64,000 nucleotides of DNA from Candidatus Gastranaerophilales bacterium. Its GTDB lineage: Bacteria; Cyanobacteriota; Vampirovibrionia; Gastranaerophilales; Gastranaerophilaceae. Of the stretch, positions 53,243-62,801 are shown piece by piece. The translations under genes and the position numbers were made by a program. The DNA lies in NCBI GenBank assembly GCA_944323625.1, contig CALUTD010000003.1:62001-126000 (forward strand), in the 5' to 3' direction. Under the pieces are notes generated by a model, which made no database searches, was not told the DNA's origin, and saw only the letters and a list, made by a program, of their open reading frames with translations. Positions within the stretch are counted from its first letter, which is position 1. Each line of letters opens with the position of its first letter.

Positions 53243-55564
53243 ATGAAAAAAGTTACGGCATACATTCATTCTCACTGGGATAGGGAATGGTATAGAGAGT
53301 TTGATGAGTTTAGGTTAAGGCTAATTGAAGTTTTTGATGAAGTTTTGGAATCTCTTCAAAAAGATGAAATACCGTTTTTTTATTTTGACGGTCAAACTGC
53401 TGCAATTGAAGATTATTTGGAAATAAGACCAGAAAAATTATCTCTTATAAAACAATTTATCGAGGGAAAAAAGCTGCGTATAGGCCCGTTTTACTGCTCA
53501 AGTGACAGTTTTTTGGTTTCGGGTGAATGTCTTTACAGAAACTTTGAGATAGGAATTAAAAAATCACGAGAACTCGGTGAAACAGAATTTATCGGATATT
53601 TGGCGGATACCTTCGGTCACAGCAGAGGAATTATATATATATTAAAAGCACTTGGTATAGATAAAGCATGTTTATGGCGCGGGCTCGGAGATTTAAATGC
53701 AGACCTGGATTGGGAAGGCATAAAAGTTACTAATTTGATTCAGGGGTATTTTCAAGATTTTTTGAATCAAAATACTCCTATTGAAAAAAAAGCGGAATTA
53801 TTAAAAAGATACATAGATAAAATTTCCGCAAAAAGTTCTGAATACGTATTGCTGCCGATAGGCGCCGACCATTTGGGAATTTCAAAAGATTTAAAATCTC
53901 AAGTTAATCAATTAAATAAAATATATAAAGATTATAATATTGAAATTAAAACTCCGTTTGAATATTTTGAGAAAATAAGAAATAGACAAAATGTAAATGG
54001 TGAATTTTTATGTAATGATTTGAATTTTATTCTCCCCGGAGTCTATTCTTCAAGAATACATATAAAACAACAAAATGCATGCTGTCAGTGGGCTTTAACC
54101 CGCATTGCGGAACCCTTAAATGCTATAGCAAGTCATTTTTACGGTGCAAAAAATAAACAGAGCGAGCTTGATTATGCATATAAAACTCTTATAAAAAATC
54201 ATGCACATGACAGTATATACGGCTGCTGCATTGATAGTACTGCAGATGAGATTATGATAAGATTTAATAAAGTCAAATCGATTGCAAACGGAGTGATAAA
54301 AAGAACTATAAGAGATATATCATCAAAAGATGCACCTCTTTCTGTTATAAATTTATCAAATTTTTCATATAACGGAAAAGTAAGTATAATTACAGACAGA
54401 AAACTTCCTAAATGGCTTAATGCGGTAAAAATATCTTCGTTCACAGGGTTTACGGATGAAAAACTTTATAATACCAATGAAATTCCTATTACTGAAGATT
54501 ATACAAAATTAAATGAATATTTAATTGATGTACAAAATATTCCTGCATTTTCTTTAAAACATATCACAAAGGAAAATGTCTGCTATGATGTTTATTTAAA
54601 AACGAATAAAAATTCAATTGAGAATTCATGCCTGAAAATTGAGGTTAAAAATGGATGTATCAATATAACAGACAAAAAAAGAAATGAAACATATTCTGAT
54701 TTTATATCAATAACGGATTTAGCAGATATAGGCGACAGCTATAATTTTGGTCCTCTAAAAGGAGATAATCCGGTAAAAGCTTGTATAAAATCATATAAAA
54801 TAGAAGAATCCAACAATATAAGAGCAGTTTTAAATGTTTTGTATGAAATTAATATTCCCTCTTCTTCAACAAAAAAAGGAAGAACAAAAACAACTTATAA
54901 ACATAGAATAAATACAGATATTATTTTATATAATCAAAGTGAATACATTGAATTTTGTTTAAAATGGCAAAATAAAAGTAAAAATCACATTTTAAAAGCA
55001 GGATTTAATTTGAAGAAAAAAATATTTTCTACTATAAATGAGGATTTATACGGAACTACGATAAGAAATTTTAATCCTGATTTTAACATATATGATTTAA
55101 TTCCTGCTCAAAGAGGAAAAGAAATAAAACCAAATACATCACCAATGCAAAGATTTATGATTGCAAACGATTTCGGACTTATAACAAAAGGTGAGAGCGA
55201 GTATGAAATAAATAAAAATACTGTAAATCTTACACTGCTTCGCTCTACTGGAATAATATCAAATCCTGAAAATCCGGCTCGAGGTACTCCGGCAGGTCCT
55301 CCGTTACCGACACCTAAATTACAATGCATAGGGGAAAACAGTGCAAATTTTGCAATTACATTCGCAAAAAATGAAACCCAAATGTTTAAATTAGCGGAAG
55401 AGTTTTACAACCCTTGCTTATGCCTGTTTTCCAACTGCCACGAAAAAACATTTTTTAATTTCGGCACTAACTTAGTTTACGCCGTAAAATCAGAACAAAA
55501 CGATCTAAATGTAAGGACTTTTGATAATAATAAAAGATTAATAAGAAATATTTCTATTACATAA
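53243..55564 (+). CDS. Glycoside hydrolase family 38 alpha-mannosidase-like
   Basis: 773 residues, no signal peptide. The start is the GH38 signature HSHWDREWYREF, followed by ADTFGHSRGI (catalytic nucleophile Asp), GLGDLNADLDWEG and NHAHDSIYGCCIDSTADEI, all metal- or substrate-binding blocks of class II alpha-mannosidases. C-terminal beta-sandwich domains follow. The gene acts in the cytosol on mannosides, possibly from N-glycan or other host or dietary oligosaccharides. The neighbour at 55582 follows by 17 bases. Confidence 0.88.
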   Translation: MKKVTAYIHSHWDREWYREFDEFRLRLIEVFDEVLESLQKDEIPFFYFDGQTAAIEDYLEIRPEKLSLIKQFIEGKKLRIGPFYCSSDSFLVSGECLYRNFEIGIKKSRELGETEFIGYLADTFGHSRGIIYILKALGIDKACLWRGLGDLNADLDWEGIKVTNLIQGYFQDFLNQNTPIEKKAELLKRYIDKISAKSSEYVLLPIGADHLGISKDLKSQVNQLNKIYKDYNIEIKTPFEYFEKIRNRQNVNGEFLCNDLNFILPGVYSSRIHIKQQNACCQWALTRIAEPLNAIASHFYGAKNKQSELDYAYKTLIKNHAHDSIYGCCIDSTADEIMIRFNKVKSIANGVIKRTIRDISSKDAPLSVINLSNFSYNGKVSIITDRKLPKWLNAVKISSFTGFTDEKLYNTNEIPITEDYTKLNEYLIDVQNIPAFSLKHITKENVCYDVYLKTNKNSIENSCLKIEVKNGCINITDKKRNETYSDFISITDLADIGDSYNFGPLKGDNPVKACIKSYKIEESNNIRAVLNVLYEINIPSSSTKKGRTKTTYKHRINTDIILYNQSEYIEFCLKWQNKSKNHILKAGFNLKKKIFSTINEDLYGTTIRNFNPDFNIYDLIPAQRGKEIKPNTSPMQRFMIANDFGLITKGESEYEINKNTVNLTLLRSTGIISNPENPARGTPAGPPLPTPKLQCIGENSANFAITFAKNETQMFKLAEEFYNPCLCLFSNCHEKTFFNFGTNLVYAVKSEQNDLNVRTFDNNKRLIRNISIT

Positions 55565-55581
55565 CTTGTTAGCACGTAAAC

Positions 55582-56535
55582 TTGTTTATCTATGAAATTT
55601 TAAATATAATACATATAATAAGTCGAGCGGGAGAATCTGAAATTTTTGGAATTATAAAAAAAGAACCCGAATATAAGATTAAAATGCTCTATGATAAAAC
55701 AAAACCTTTGACAAAAAGGAATCTCGTAGAGTTTTTAAAAGCTTTGGATATAGAAGTAAAAACAAATACAAAAGCAAGAGGAAATCAGGGTTTATATTTA
55801 AAAAACAGAATCGATATTTCGCGAAATCTTAAAGACGACAGAGCTATTGAAGTACTTGTTCATGAATTTGCACACCATATTCATTCAAAAATTGACAATG
55901 ATTTTATAAAAAATGGCGGTTCCCTTGAAACACTGTTTAATACATCAGATATTACGGAAATAAAACAAGAACTTATAAATGTTACCCGTCTTATTGATAA
56001 AAACTCAAGACTGAAAATTTTTATCGATGCAAAAAATGAAGTAATAAACACCATTAAAAGTATGCAAAATGCTATAAAACGCGACTACCCCGAATTTTTA
56101 CGTTCTAAAAAATTTATTGAATTTGAAAAATACATCAAAAATTCAGAAGCAAAATACCTTGTAAAATATGATGCAATAAGATTAATGCACGGATTTTTCT
56201 TTAAAAAAGAAAGAGTTATTACAGTAAAGAATCTTGAAAATGATTTTCCCGAAATGCCTAAAGCTTTTCAAATATATATAAGATTATGCTCTATGCAAAG
56301 AAAACAAACAAAATTAACAAGAAGAATAAATAAACTGACAAAATACTACGAAAAGCCTACAGAACTTTTTGCAAGATTTGTTCAGGGTTATTTTACAGCA
56401 CCGCAAACAGTTTCAACTATTGCACCAATTTCAGTTAAAAGATTTCTTGAATTGCTTAATTCCGGATATTATAAAGAATTAAAAGATTTATTTGAAATTT
56501 TCCCCAAACCTGAGTTTAAACTAAGATTGACCTAA
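55582..56535 (+). CDS. HEFAH metallopeptidase-like hypothetical protein
   Basis: 317 residues if TTG 55582 is used; no good RBS is seen, and ATG at 55684 is an alternative start. VHEFAHHIHSKI contains the HExxH-type zinc site. TELFARFVQGYFT may give the third ligand. A long helical region (130-200) separates them. It resembles zinc-dependent peptidases with polyvalent (LPD-like) domains, but no named family fits. Its location after the mannosidase may mean co-transcription. Confidence 0.6.
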   Translation: MFIYEILNIIHIISRAGESEIFGIIKKEPEYKIKMLYDKTKPLTKRNLVEFLKALDIEVKTNTKARGNQGLYLKNRIDISRNLKDDRAIEVLVHEFAHHIHSKIDNDFIKNGGSLETLFNTSDITEIKQELINVTRLIDKNSRLKIFIDAKNEVINTIKSMQNAIKRDYPEFLRSKKFIEFEKYIKNSEAKYLVKYDAIRLMHGFFFKKERVITVKNLENDFPEMPKAFQIYIRLCSMQRKQTKLTRRINKLTKYYEKPTELFARFVQGYFTAPQTVSTIAPISVKRFLELLNSGYYKELKDLFEIFPKPEFKLRLT

Positions 56536-56548
56536 TACTACTAAATAG

Positions 56549-56579
56549 TTGTTTTATTTTTTCAATAATATGTTATAAT
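56549..56579 (+). promoter_or_regulatory. Promoter of the Ycf23-like gene
   Basis: TGTTATAAT (56571-56579) is an exact extended -10 element. TTGTTT at 56549-56554 is a -35 candidate but 19 bases from the -10. The TSS should be near 56586, and the coding start is 56613 with CGGAGG upstream. Confidence 0.55.
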
Positions 56580-56612
56580 TACACTCGTAAACACATTATA
56601 TTCGGAGGTATT

Positions 56613-57371
56613 ATGAATAGAATTGATTTATTTAAAAAACATTTAGATGAAAAAAGAGCAATAAAAGTTATTGCAGGTATTGATAATTTCAATACAGAGT
56701 CTGTAAGAAATGTTGTTTCTGCAGCAGAAATGGGCGGCGCAAGTGCTGTAGATGTATGTTATAATGAAGAAATTATTAAAATGGCAAAAGAAATGACTTC
56801 AATTCCCGTATTTGTTTCTTCAATTGTTCCCGAAGAGCTTGCAAATGCTGTTAAATTAGGCGCTGATGCTATTGAAGTCGGTAACTTTGATGCTTTATAC
56901 AAAAAAGGTCAAAGAATTAGCGCTGAAAATGTTTTAGAAATAGTAAACGAAACATTAAGACTTTTAAATGGCGAAAAAACATTCATTTGTGTTACTGTTC
57001 CCGGTCACATCGATATTTCCGAACAAATTTCACTTGCTATGAAACTTGAAGAAATGGGTATTGATTTAATCCAAACGGAAGGCGCTGCAACAACAACTCC
57101 ATCTAACGCAGGTGCAAGAGGCTTATTGCAGACCGCTGAAGTTTCTATTTCTAATACAATTGAACTTGTTAGAAATACTTCAATTCCTGTTATGACCGCT
57201 TCAGGGATTACTACTACCACAGCTCCTCTTGCTATTGCTTCAGGTGCTTGTGCTATAGGAGTTGGTTCATGCGTAAATAAATTGAACTCTCCTATCGCTA
57301 TGGTAGCTGTTGTTAAATCTTTAGTAGAATCTTTAAATATTGCAACAAAAAAACAAATGCAAAATGTATAA
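56613..57371 (+). CDS. ycf23: Ycf23/DUF561-family protein
   Basis: 252 residues with a (beta/alpha)8-barrel pattern: AIKVIAGIDNF, GASAVDVCYNEEI, IPVFVSSIVPEEL, GADAIEVGNFDALY, LIQTEGAATTTPS and IPVMTASGITTTT. This is the DUF561 family, known as Ycf23 in red-algal plastids and conserved in Cyanobacteria, with unknown catalysis; barrel ends suggest phosphate binding. A strong terminator follows. Its presence is evidence for a cyanobacterial-lineage relative. Confidence 0.88.
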   Translation: MNRIDLFKKHLDEKRAIKVIAGIDNFNTESVRNVVSAAEMGGASAVDVCYNEEIIKMAKEMTSIPVFVSSIVPEELANAVKLGADAIEVGNFDALYKKGQRISAENVLEIVNETLRLLNGEKTFICVTVPGHIDISEQISLAMKLEEMGIDLIQTEGAATTTPSNAGARGLLQTAEVSISNTIELVRNTSIPVMTASGITTTTAPLAIASGACAIGVGSCVNKLNSPIAMVAVVKSLVESLNIATKKQMQNV

Positions 57372-57380
57372 TAATATTTT

Positions 57381-57409
57381 AAGATAGCGGGTAATATTCC
57401 CGCTATCTT
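57381..57409 (+). terminator. Intrinsic terminator of the Ycf23-like gene
   Basis: AAGATAGCGGG / CCCGCTATCTT, 11-bp stem with a 7-base loop, followed by TTTATAA. It begins 9 bases after the stop. Confidence 0.88.
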
Positions 57410-57487
57410 TTTATAATAGTTAGCACGCTTACAGTTTAAAGTAAAAATCACTGCGTGCGCAATAGAATAAGTTTCGGGAGTGTGTTT

Positions 57488-58510
57488 TTGAGTATTCTTT
57501 TAAAAGAATCTGTTAAGTATAAGCTGCTTACATTTGATGAACTTGTAATTAATTTAGATAGGTTGTCACGTTTTAAATTGCCTGAAACTTCCTATAACAG
57601 GGTTTTTAATTCTATTATTTACAGAAATTTGATATCTCCAAAATATTCCCAAACTGACATTGAAAGGCTTTCTGCGGATTATATTTCACAGATTGTAAAA
57701 AAAATATGGAATGAGTCTGTTTATAATCTTTTTGGAAAATGTGAATCTTTTTCTGCTTGCCAAAAAGCTCTTTTAATGTTGTCTGATTTAACATTTAAAA
57801 ATATTGACGAAAGAACAAAAAAACTTATATGTACAAAACTGAATATAAGCCCTATTTTGGAAAAAATTGATTACAATAGCTCACCTTATAATCTTCGATT
57901 TTTAAAGAAAGTAAATGAAATTTTTAAAAGTGAAAATATTACGAAAGAAGATATATTTACTTTGAGGATAAAGTATGCACTCAAATTTCCTATTAGTAAG
58001 CTCATTATTGTTGAAGGTATAACAGAAGAAATATTATTGCCGGTTTTTGCTTCTAAATTAAATCATGATTTTAACAAAGAAGGTATTTATATTTTGGGGG
58101 CAGGCGGAAAAAGCAAGAGTCCTTCTATTTACATGGAGCTAAAAGATAAATTGAAAATCCCTATTAATTTATTATTCGATTCTGATGCAATAGAAGTTTT
58201 TTCTTTAATCCAAAAAAATTTGTTACAAAAGGACAAGGCATTCATAATTCAAAATGGTGAATTTGAAGATATTCTTTCTTTAAATCTTATAAAAAGAGCC
58301 CTAAATAATGAATATTTGCCTGTATCTCCAATAAGTATAAAAGAACTTTCCGAATATGAAAGTATGTGTAAAAATATAGAAAACTTTTACAGAACAAGAC
58401 ATTTGGGCGAATATAAAAAATCAAAAGTATCCAAAATTATTGCTAAAAATGTTAAATATCCAACTGATATTACAGAACAAATAAAAAATCTAATTATAAA
58501 TATAATTTAG
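57488..58510 (+). CDS. TOPRIM-domain protein, OLD-like without ATPase
   Basis: 340 residues from TTG 57488 (GGGAG 7 bases before it; GTG 57455 would add 11 residues reading RNRISFG). The N-terminal 165 residues are helical and unrecognised. SKLIIVEGITEEILLPVFA carries the TOPRIM glutamate (E176) and INLLFDSDA the DxD pair (D231, D233), as in the nuclease end of OLD-family proteins. No Walker A motif is present, so the usual AAA-like ATPase is missing. A nuclease of unknown role, perhaps in phage defence or repair. Confidence 0.7.
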   Translation: MSILLKESVKYKLLTFDELVINLDRLSRFKLPETSYNRVFNSIIYRNLISPKYSQTDIERLSADYISQIVKKIWNESVYNLFGKCESFSACQKALLMLSDLTFKNIDERTKKLICTKLNISPILEKIDYNSSPYNLRFLKKVNEIFKSENITKEDIFTLRIKYALKFPISKLIIVEGITEEILLPVFASKLNHDFNKEGIYILGAGGKSKSPSIYMELKDKLKIPINLLFDSDAIEVFSLIQKNLLQKDKAFIIQNGEFEDILSLNLIKRALNNEYLPVSPISIKELSEYESMCKNIENFYRTRHLGEYKKSKVSKIIAKNVKYPTDITEQIKNLIINII

Positions 58511-58568
58511 ACTTGCAAAAATTTACAATCAAATGTTATTATGCTATTAGCACTAAAAAGGAGATTAT

Positions 58569-59726
58569 ATGAAAAAGATTTTAATACTTTTAGCAGCTTT
58601 GACATTTGTGCTTGGTTCTTCCCCAGTTAATGCAGTTGATGAACCCAATGCAGATGATTATATTATTGAACAGGATATCAATGATAAAACAAAATTTATA
58701 CCGTTAGATAATAATGGTAATGAATTTAAATTTAGATACAAAGGTAAATTTGGTTATTATAATAAAAATAATAATGCAAAATTAATTACAGATGCAGATA
58801 ATTTATATCTTTTGGGCAATAATTATTTGAAAGTAAAAAAAGATGGTAAATATGGTGTTATTGATAAAACAGGACAATCTATTCTTCCCCCTGTATGTCA
58901 AAAAATAAATTTAATAACAACTCAAGATGACGAATATTTTCTTGTAAAATATGAAGGTGTACATAAATTAATTCATACTTCAGGTGAATTTGTTCCTGAT
59001 AATGAAATAAGTTCTGTTCCCGGTACATCTGTGTATATGCTGGCTAATGATATTAAACCTGAAATAGTTGAATTTTATATGGATAATTTGACAGTAAATG
59101 AGCAATCAAAGAATTTGGATTCAGAAAAAGAAACTACAGCCGTAAATAATACAGAACAAACTTCTGAACCAATTCCGGCCGTTAGTTCACAACCGTCTGA
59201 ATATGAAATTGAAGTTCCTGATAATGTAGAAGTTGCTGCCGTTGAAAAAAATGTTCAACAGGAAGATATTGAAACTACGGAAGAACAAAAACCATCCGAA
59301 AGTTCTTTCAGAGTTAATAACAAAGAATATATTTTAGTTTATTCCAATAATAAATTCGGAATAAAAAACAATAAACAAGAACAGGTATTGCCTGTTGAAT
59401 ATGACAGTATTACATTAAAAAAGCTTAATAATTTGTTTAAAACACAGGTACTTTTAACTTTAAAAAATAATTCTCATTATATTTATGATTTAAAAGGAAA
59501 TCTGCTTGCAGAAAAGAAAGATGACCAAATATTTGTATATGATATGAACAATACGTATACAGCAACATTTTCTGATAAAACCGGACAGCTTTCAAAAAAC
59601 GGAAACCTAAAAGCTCTTATTATGCAGGAAAATAATGACTTTATATACAGTCAGTTAAAATTTGGACTTCCTGTTCCTAAAAAAGTTAAAGAACTTGTTA
59701 ATTCAATGATATTAATTTCAAAATAA
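58569..59726 (+). CDS. Secreted WG-repeat-like protein
   Basis: 385 residues with a signal peptide (MKKILILLAALTFVLGSSPVNA). Several WG/KWG-type units are visible: FRYKGKFGYYNKNNN, VKKDGKYGVIDKTGQSILP and YSNNKFGIKNNKQEQVLPVEYDSI. A low-complexity acidic Ser/Glu/Thr linker (170-245) separates the first and second groups. Such repeats form beta-propeller-like surfaces of unknown partner. Likely periplasmic or secreted. AAGGAG precedes the ATG. Confidence 0.75.
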   Translation: MKKILILLAALTFVLGSSPVNAVDEPNADDYIIEQDINDKTKFIPLDNNGNEFKFRYKGKFGYYNKNNNAKLITDADNLYLLGNNYLKVKKDGKYGVIDKTGQSILPPVCQKINLITTQDDEYFLVKYEGVHKLIHTSGEFVPDNEISSVPGTSVYMLANDIKPEIVEFYMDNLTVNEQSKNLDSEKETTAVNNTEQTSEPIPAVSSQPSEYEIEVPDNVEVAAVEKNVQQEDIETTEEQKPSESSFRVNNKEYILVYSNNKFGIKNNKQEQVLPVEYDSITLKKLNNLFKTQVLLTLKNNSHYIYDLKGNLLAEKKDDQIFVYDMNNTYTATFSDKTGQLSKNGNLKALIMQENNDFIYSQLKFGLPVPKKVKELVNSMILISK

Positions 59727-59746
59727 AAAGAGGCACTTGCCTCTTT
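59727..59746 (+). terminator. Intrinsic terminator of the WG-repeat gene
   Basis: AAAGAGGC / GCCTCTTT with an ACTT loop, then TTTTA; it starts right after the stop codon. Confidence 0.85.
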
Positions 59747-59769
59747 TTTTATTCTATAAAATTATGGAA

Positions 59770-60246
59770 TTAATTTAATGTGCCTTCTGATAAAAGCCCT
59801 ACTTGCTGTATATATTTTTCATTTGGTATTGTACCTTTTAATTGTTTTAATAATGCAGTTGTATGTAAAGAAGATAATTCGGGATTATCATAATTTGCGG
59901 TGTATAAAGCATTTAATCCGTTATAATATTCAAGTTCATCAACTTTTTTTGTAGCCTCATATCCTTTTTTTGAAAGAACCTGATTCCTTATAAAATCTGC
60001 ATTTGCTTTTGCATTATTTGTACAACCGTATTTTTCACAAATTTCAGAGAAATTTCCTTTCCCTTTTTGCAGTTCAACTTGAATTGCAGCAGGCTCACGC
60101 CAGCCTTGTTTTTCATACATTTTTTGATTTAAATATTTATTTCTCGGCTGTTCAAGCTCTTTTGCTACTTGTTTCCCAAAATCATTTAATTGTGCCATTC
60201 CGAATGATGGATTACATTTGGATATAGAATTTATACCGTTTATCAT
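59770..60246 (-). CDS. Hypothetical protein with N-terminal FG tag
   Basis: 158 residues from the ATG at 60246-60244 (AAAGGG upstream; an upstream start adds five residues). The N-terminus reads MINGINSISKCNPSFGMAQL, with F-G at 15-16. The remainder is soluble and helical (KQVAKELEQPRNKYLNQKMYEKQG; VQLEKGKGNFSEICEKYG) and has no membrane segment or known domain. Monocistronic. Confidence 0.7.
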   Translation of the reverse strand: MINGINSISKCNPSFGMAQLNDFGKQVAKELEQPRNKYLNQKMYEKQGWREPAAIQVELQKGKGNFSEICEKYGCTNNAKANADFIRNQVLSKKGYEATKKVDELEYYNGLNALYTANYDNPELSSLHTTALLKQLKGTIPNEKYIQQVGLLSEGTLN

Positions 60247-60324
60247 ATTTTTCCCTTTCATACTTTATACTTTTATAAAACGTGTGATATTTTTTTTTGA
60301 CAAAAGTGTAAACTAATGTAAAGT

Positions 60325-61614
60325 TTATTTATAAAATTTTCTTTTTCCTGTTGTAAAATCATTTACTATATCACCGGTTCCGTATAATTTATATTTATAT
60401 ATAGTAAGCCCTTCAAGACCTACAGGACCTCTTGCGTGAGTTTTTGTTGTTGATATACCTACTTCAGCGCCAAATCCGTATCTGTATCCATCAGCAAATC
60501 GGGTTGAAATATTTTTATATACTCCGGCAGAATCCACATATAGCATAAATTTTTCCGCATTTTCTTCATTTTCGGTTATTATACAGTCAGTATGTCCGGA
60601 GCCGTATGTATTAATGTGCTCTATTGCTGTTTCAAGACTGTCTGTAAGTTTAAGCGAAATTATTTTTTCTCCGTATTCTTTTTTCCATTCCTGAACTTCG
60701 GAATTAATATATTCGGGATACATATTCTTTATTACGGAGTCTGAATTTATAGTTACTTCATTTTCTTTTAATGCTTTCAACAACTTTTCAAGAACCGAAT
60801 TTGAAATATTTTTGTTTATCAATACAGTTTCAACACTGTTACATGCGCTCGGATACTGACATTTAGCATCTATACAAATATTTATTGCTTTATCAACATC
60901 AGCACTTTCATCTATGTAAATATGGCAAATTCCATCAGCATGTCCGAGAACCGGTATTTTGGTATTTTCTTTTATATATTTTACAAGTGCATTAGAACCA
61001 CGAGGAATTATCAAATCTATATCTTTGTCACAATCAAGCATTTGTTTCACATCGTCACGTGAAAAAATCAAATTTATCATATTTTGTGGAAAATCTTTAA
61101 TTTGACTTAAAGTATCATTGATTATATTAAAAATAACGCTATTAGTATTTAATGCTTCTGCTCCGCCTTTTAATATAACTGCATTTGAAGATTTTAATGA
61201 AAGAGAAGATATTTGGGATATTACATCAGGTCTTGCTTCAAAAATTACACCAATAACTCCTATCGGGCATGAGATTTTTTTTAGTGTAATACCGTCTGCT
61301 ATATCTTTTGACCATAATATTTTATTAACCGGGTCGGGAAGTTTTGATATATCTCTTACTCCTTGAATCATATCTCTTAATTTATTTTCATCAAGCTTTA
61401 ACCTGTTATATGCGGCTTGATTCAATTTCCCTGATCGAACCATAAGTTTTGCTTCATTTAAATCTTTTTGATTTGCATTTATTATTGTATCTTTATTTTC
61501 TTCAAGTGATTTTGCAATTAAATTTAATGCTTCATTTTTTAACTGTTCTGATAGCTTAAGCGCTTTAATTGAAGCTGTTTTGGCATTTCGGGTAATTTCT
61601 TGAACGCTGTACAT
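60325..61614 (-). CDS. proA: Gamma-glutamyl phosphate reductase
   Basis: 429 residues. Motifs: IGVIFEARPDVISQ, GGAEALNTNSVI, IPRGSNALVKYI, CNSVETVLINK (catalytic Cys) and FADGYRYGFGAEVGIST, TGPVGLEGLTIYKY-type C-terminus. It reduces glutamyl-5-phosphate to the semialdehyde in proline synthesis. AAGGAG precedes the ATG, 12 bases after proB. Confidence 0.97.
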   Translation of the reverse strand: MYSVQEITRNAKTASIKALKLSEQLKNEALNLIAKSLEENKDTIINANQKDLNEAKLMVRSGKLNQAAYNRLKLDENKLRDMIQGVRDISKLPDPVNKILWSKDIADGITLKKISCPIGVIGVIFEARPDVISQISSLSLKSSNAVILKGGAEALNTNSVIFNIINDTLSQIKDFPQNMINLIFSRDDVKQMLDCDKDIDLIIPRGSNALVKYIKENTKIPVLGHADGICHIYIDESADVDKAINICIDAKCQYPSACNSVETVLINKNISNSVLEKLLKALKENEVTINSDSVIKNMYPEYINSEVQEWKKEYGEKIISLKLTDSLETAIEHINTYGSGHTDCIITENEENAEKFMLYVDSAGVYKNISTRFADGYRYGFGAEVGISTTKTHARGPVGLEGLTIYKYKLYGTGDIVNDFTTGKRKFYK

Positions 61615-61626
61615 AATAAAGACTCC

Positions 61627-62757
61627 TTACAGTATGGCAATATTATCTTTTGTAATAATTGCGTCATAATTTTTATGACCAAGTATTTGAAATATATTAT
61701 CTGAATGTTCTCCCACAACTTTGCAGCAGTCACCTGCACAGTAGTTGGCTATTCCTCTTGCGAATTCAACATTATTTTCGTCAAGAATTGAAACGACATC
61801 ACCCCGGTCAAAAATACCGTTGACTTTTAATACGCCAATTGCAAGCAGGCTTTTATTTTTTTCTGTTATAGCTTTTTTTGCGCCTTCATTTACTATTATT
61901 TGTCCCGTTATATTAGTTGCATAAGCTATCCATCTTCGTTTTTGCGAGAGTTGCTCTACCGGGTAGAACATTGTTCCATATTGTTCGCCGTTAAAGATTT
62001 TGCTTATTATGTTAGGAGTTTTTCCGTTAACAATAAGTGCACATCCGCCTGAATGGGTTACTACTTTAACAGCTTGAATCTTGGAGCGCATACCGCCTCT
62101 GCCGCCTGATGAAGCTTCACGTCCCAAATTTTCTATTTCCTTTGTTATCTCGTAAACTTCCGAAATGTGTTTTGCATTTGGATTTTCCTTTGGATTATCA
62201 TCATAAAGTCCATCAACATCAGATAAAATAACAAGAAGGTCAGCATCTAATTTGCTTGCTAAAAGTGCCGATAATTTGTCATTATCTGAAAAACTTACTC
62301 CGTAAACGGGGCCCGATTCTTCAAGTTCTGCAATTGATACGGTATCATTTTGATTAACAACGGGAATAACTTTTAAATCCAAAAGAGTATTTAATACATT
62401 ACTTAAACTTAAATATCTCAACCTGTTTGAAAAATCATCTTCAGTTAAAAGAATTTGAGCGGTATTAATTGAATACTTATGAAATCCGTCCTCATAAATA
62501 GACATTAATTGGCATTGACCTACTGCAGCACATGCCTGTTTTACGGATAATGATTCCGACGAATTCACATTCAATGTCTTTGACCCTAATCCGACTGCTC
62601 CAGACGTGACAATTATTATTTCTTTACCCTGTCGGTGAAGTTTTGATATTTCTTCTATAAACGTATATATTCTTGATAAAGAAATTTCTTTATCGTCGTT
62701 TCTCAACACATTTGTTCCGAATTTAAAAATAATTCTTTTTGCATCATTAATATTCAT
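61627..62757 (-). CDS. proB: Glutamate 5-kinase with PUA domain
   Basis: 376 residues. Amino-acid kinase core: IFKFGTNVL, VTSGAVGLGSKTL, VNQNDTVSI, FSDNDKLSALLA and GRGGMRSKIQAVK; PUA domain from about 275 (EGAKKAITEKNKSLLAIGVLK, FDRGDVVSI). It is the first step of proline synthesis and is feedback-inhibited by proline in relatives. It precedes proA and follows the YkgJ gene on the same strand. Confidence 0.97.
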   Translation of the reverse strand: MNINDAKRIIFKFGTNVLRNDDKEISLSRIYTFIEEISKLHRQGKEIIIVTSGAVGLGSKTLNVNSSESLSVKQACAAVGQCQLMSIYEDGFHKYSINTAQILLTEDDFSNRLRYLSLSNVLNTLLDLKVIPVVNQNDTVSIAELEESGPVYGVSFSDNDKLSALLASKLDADLLVILSDVDGLYDDNPKENPNAKHISEVYEITKEIENLGREASSGGRGGMRSKIQAVKVVTHSGGCALIVNGKTPNIISKIFNGEQYGTMFYPVEQLSQKRRWIAYATNITGQIIVNEGAKKAITEKNKSLLAIGVLKVNGIFDRGDVVSILDENNVEFARGIANYCAGDCCKVVGEHSDNIFQILGHKNYDAIITKDNIAIL

Positions 62758-62801
62758 AAATTAATTATAGCTTAAACGATTATTGCTGCAACAAAATCTA
62801 A

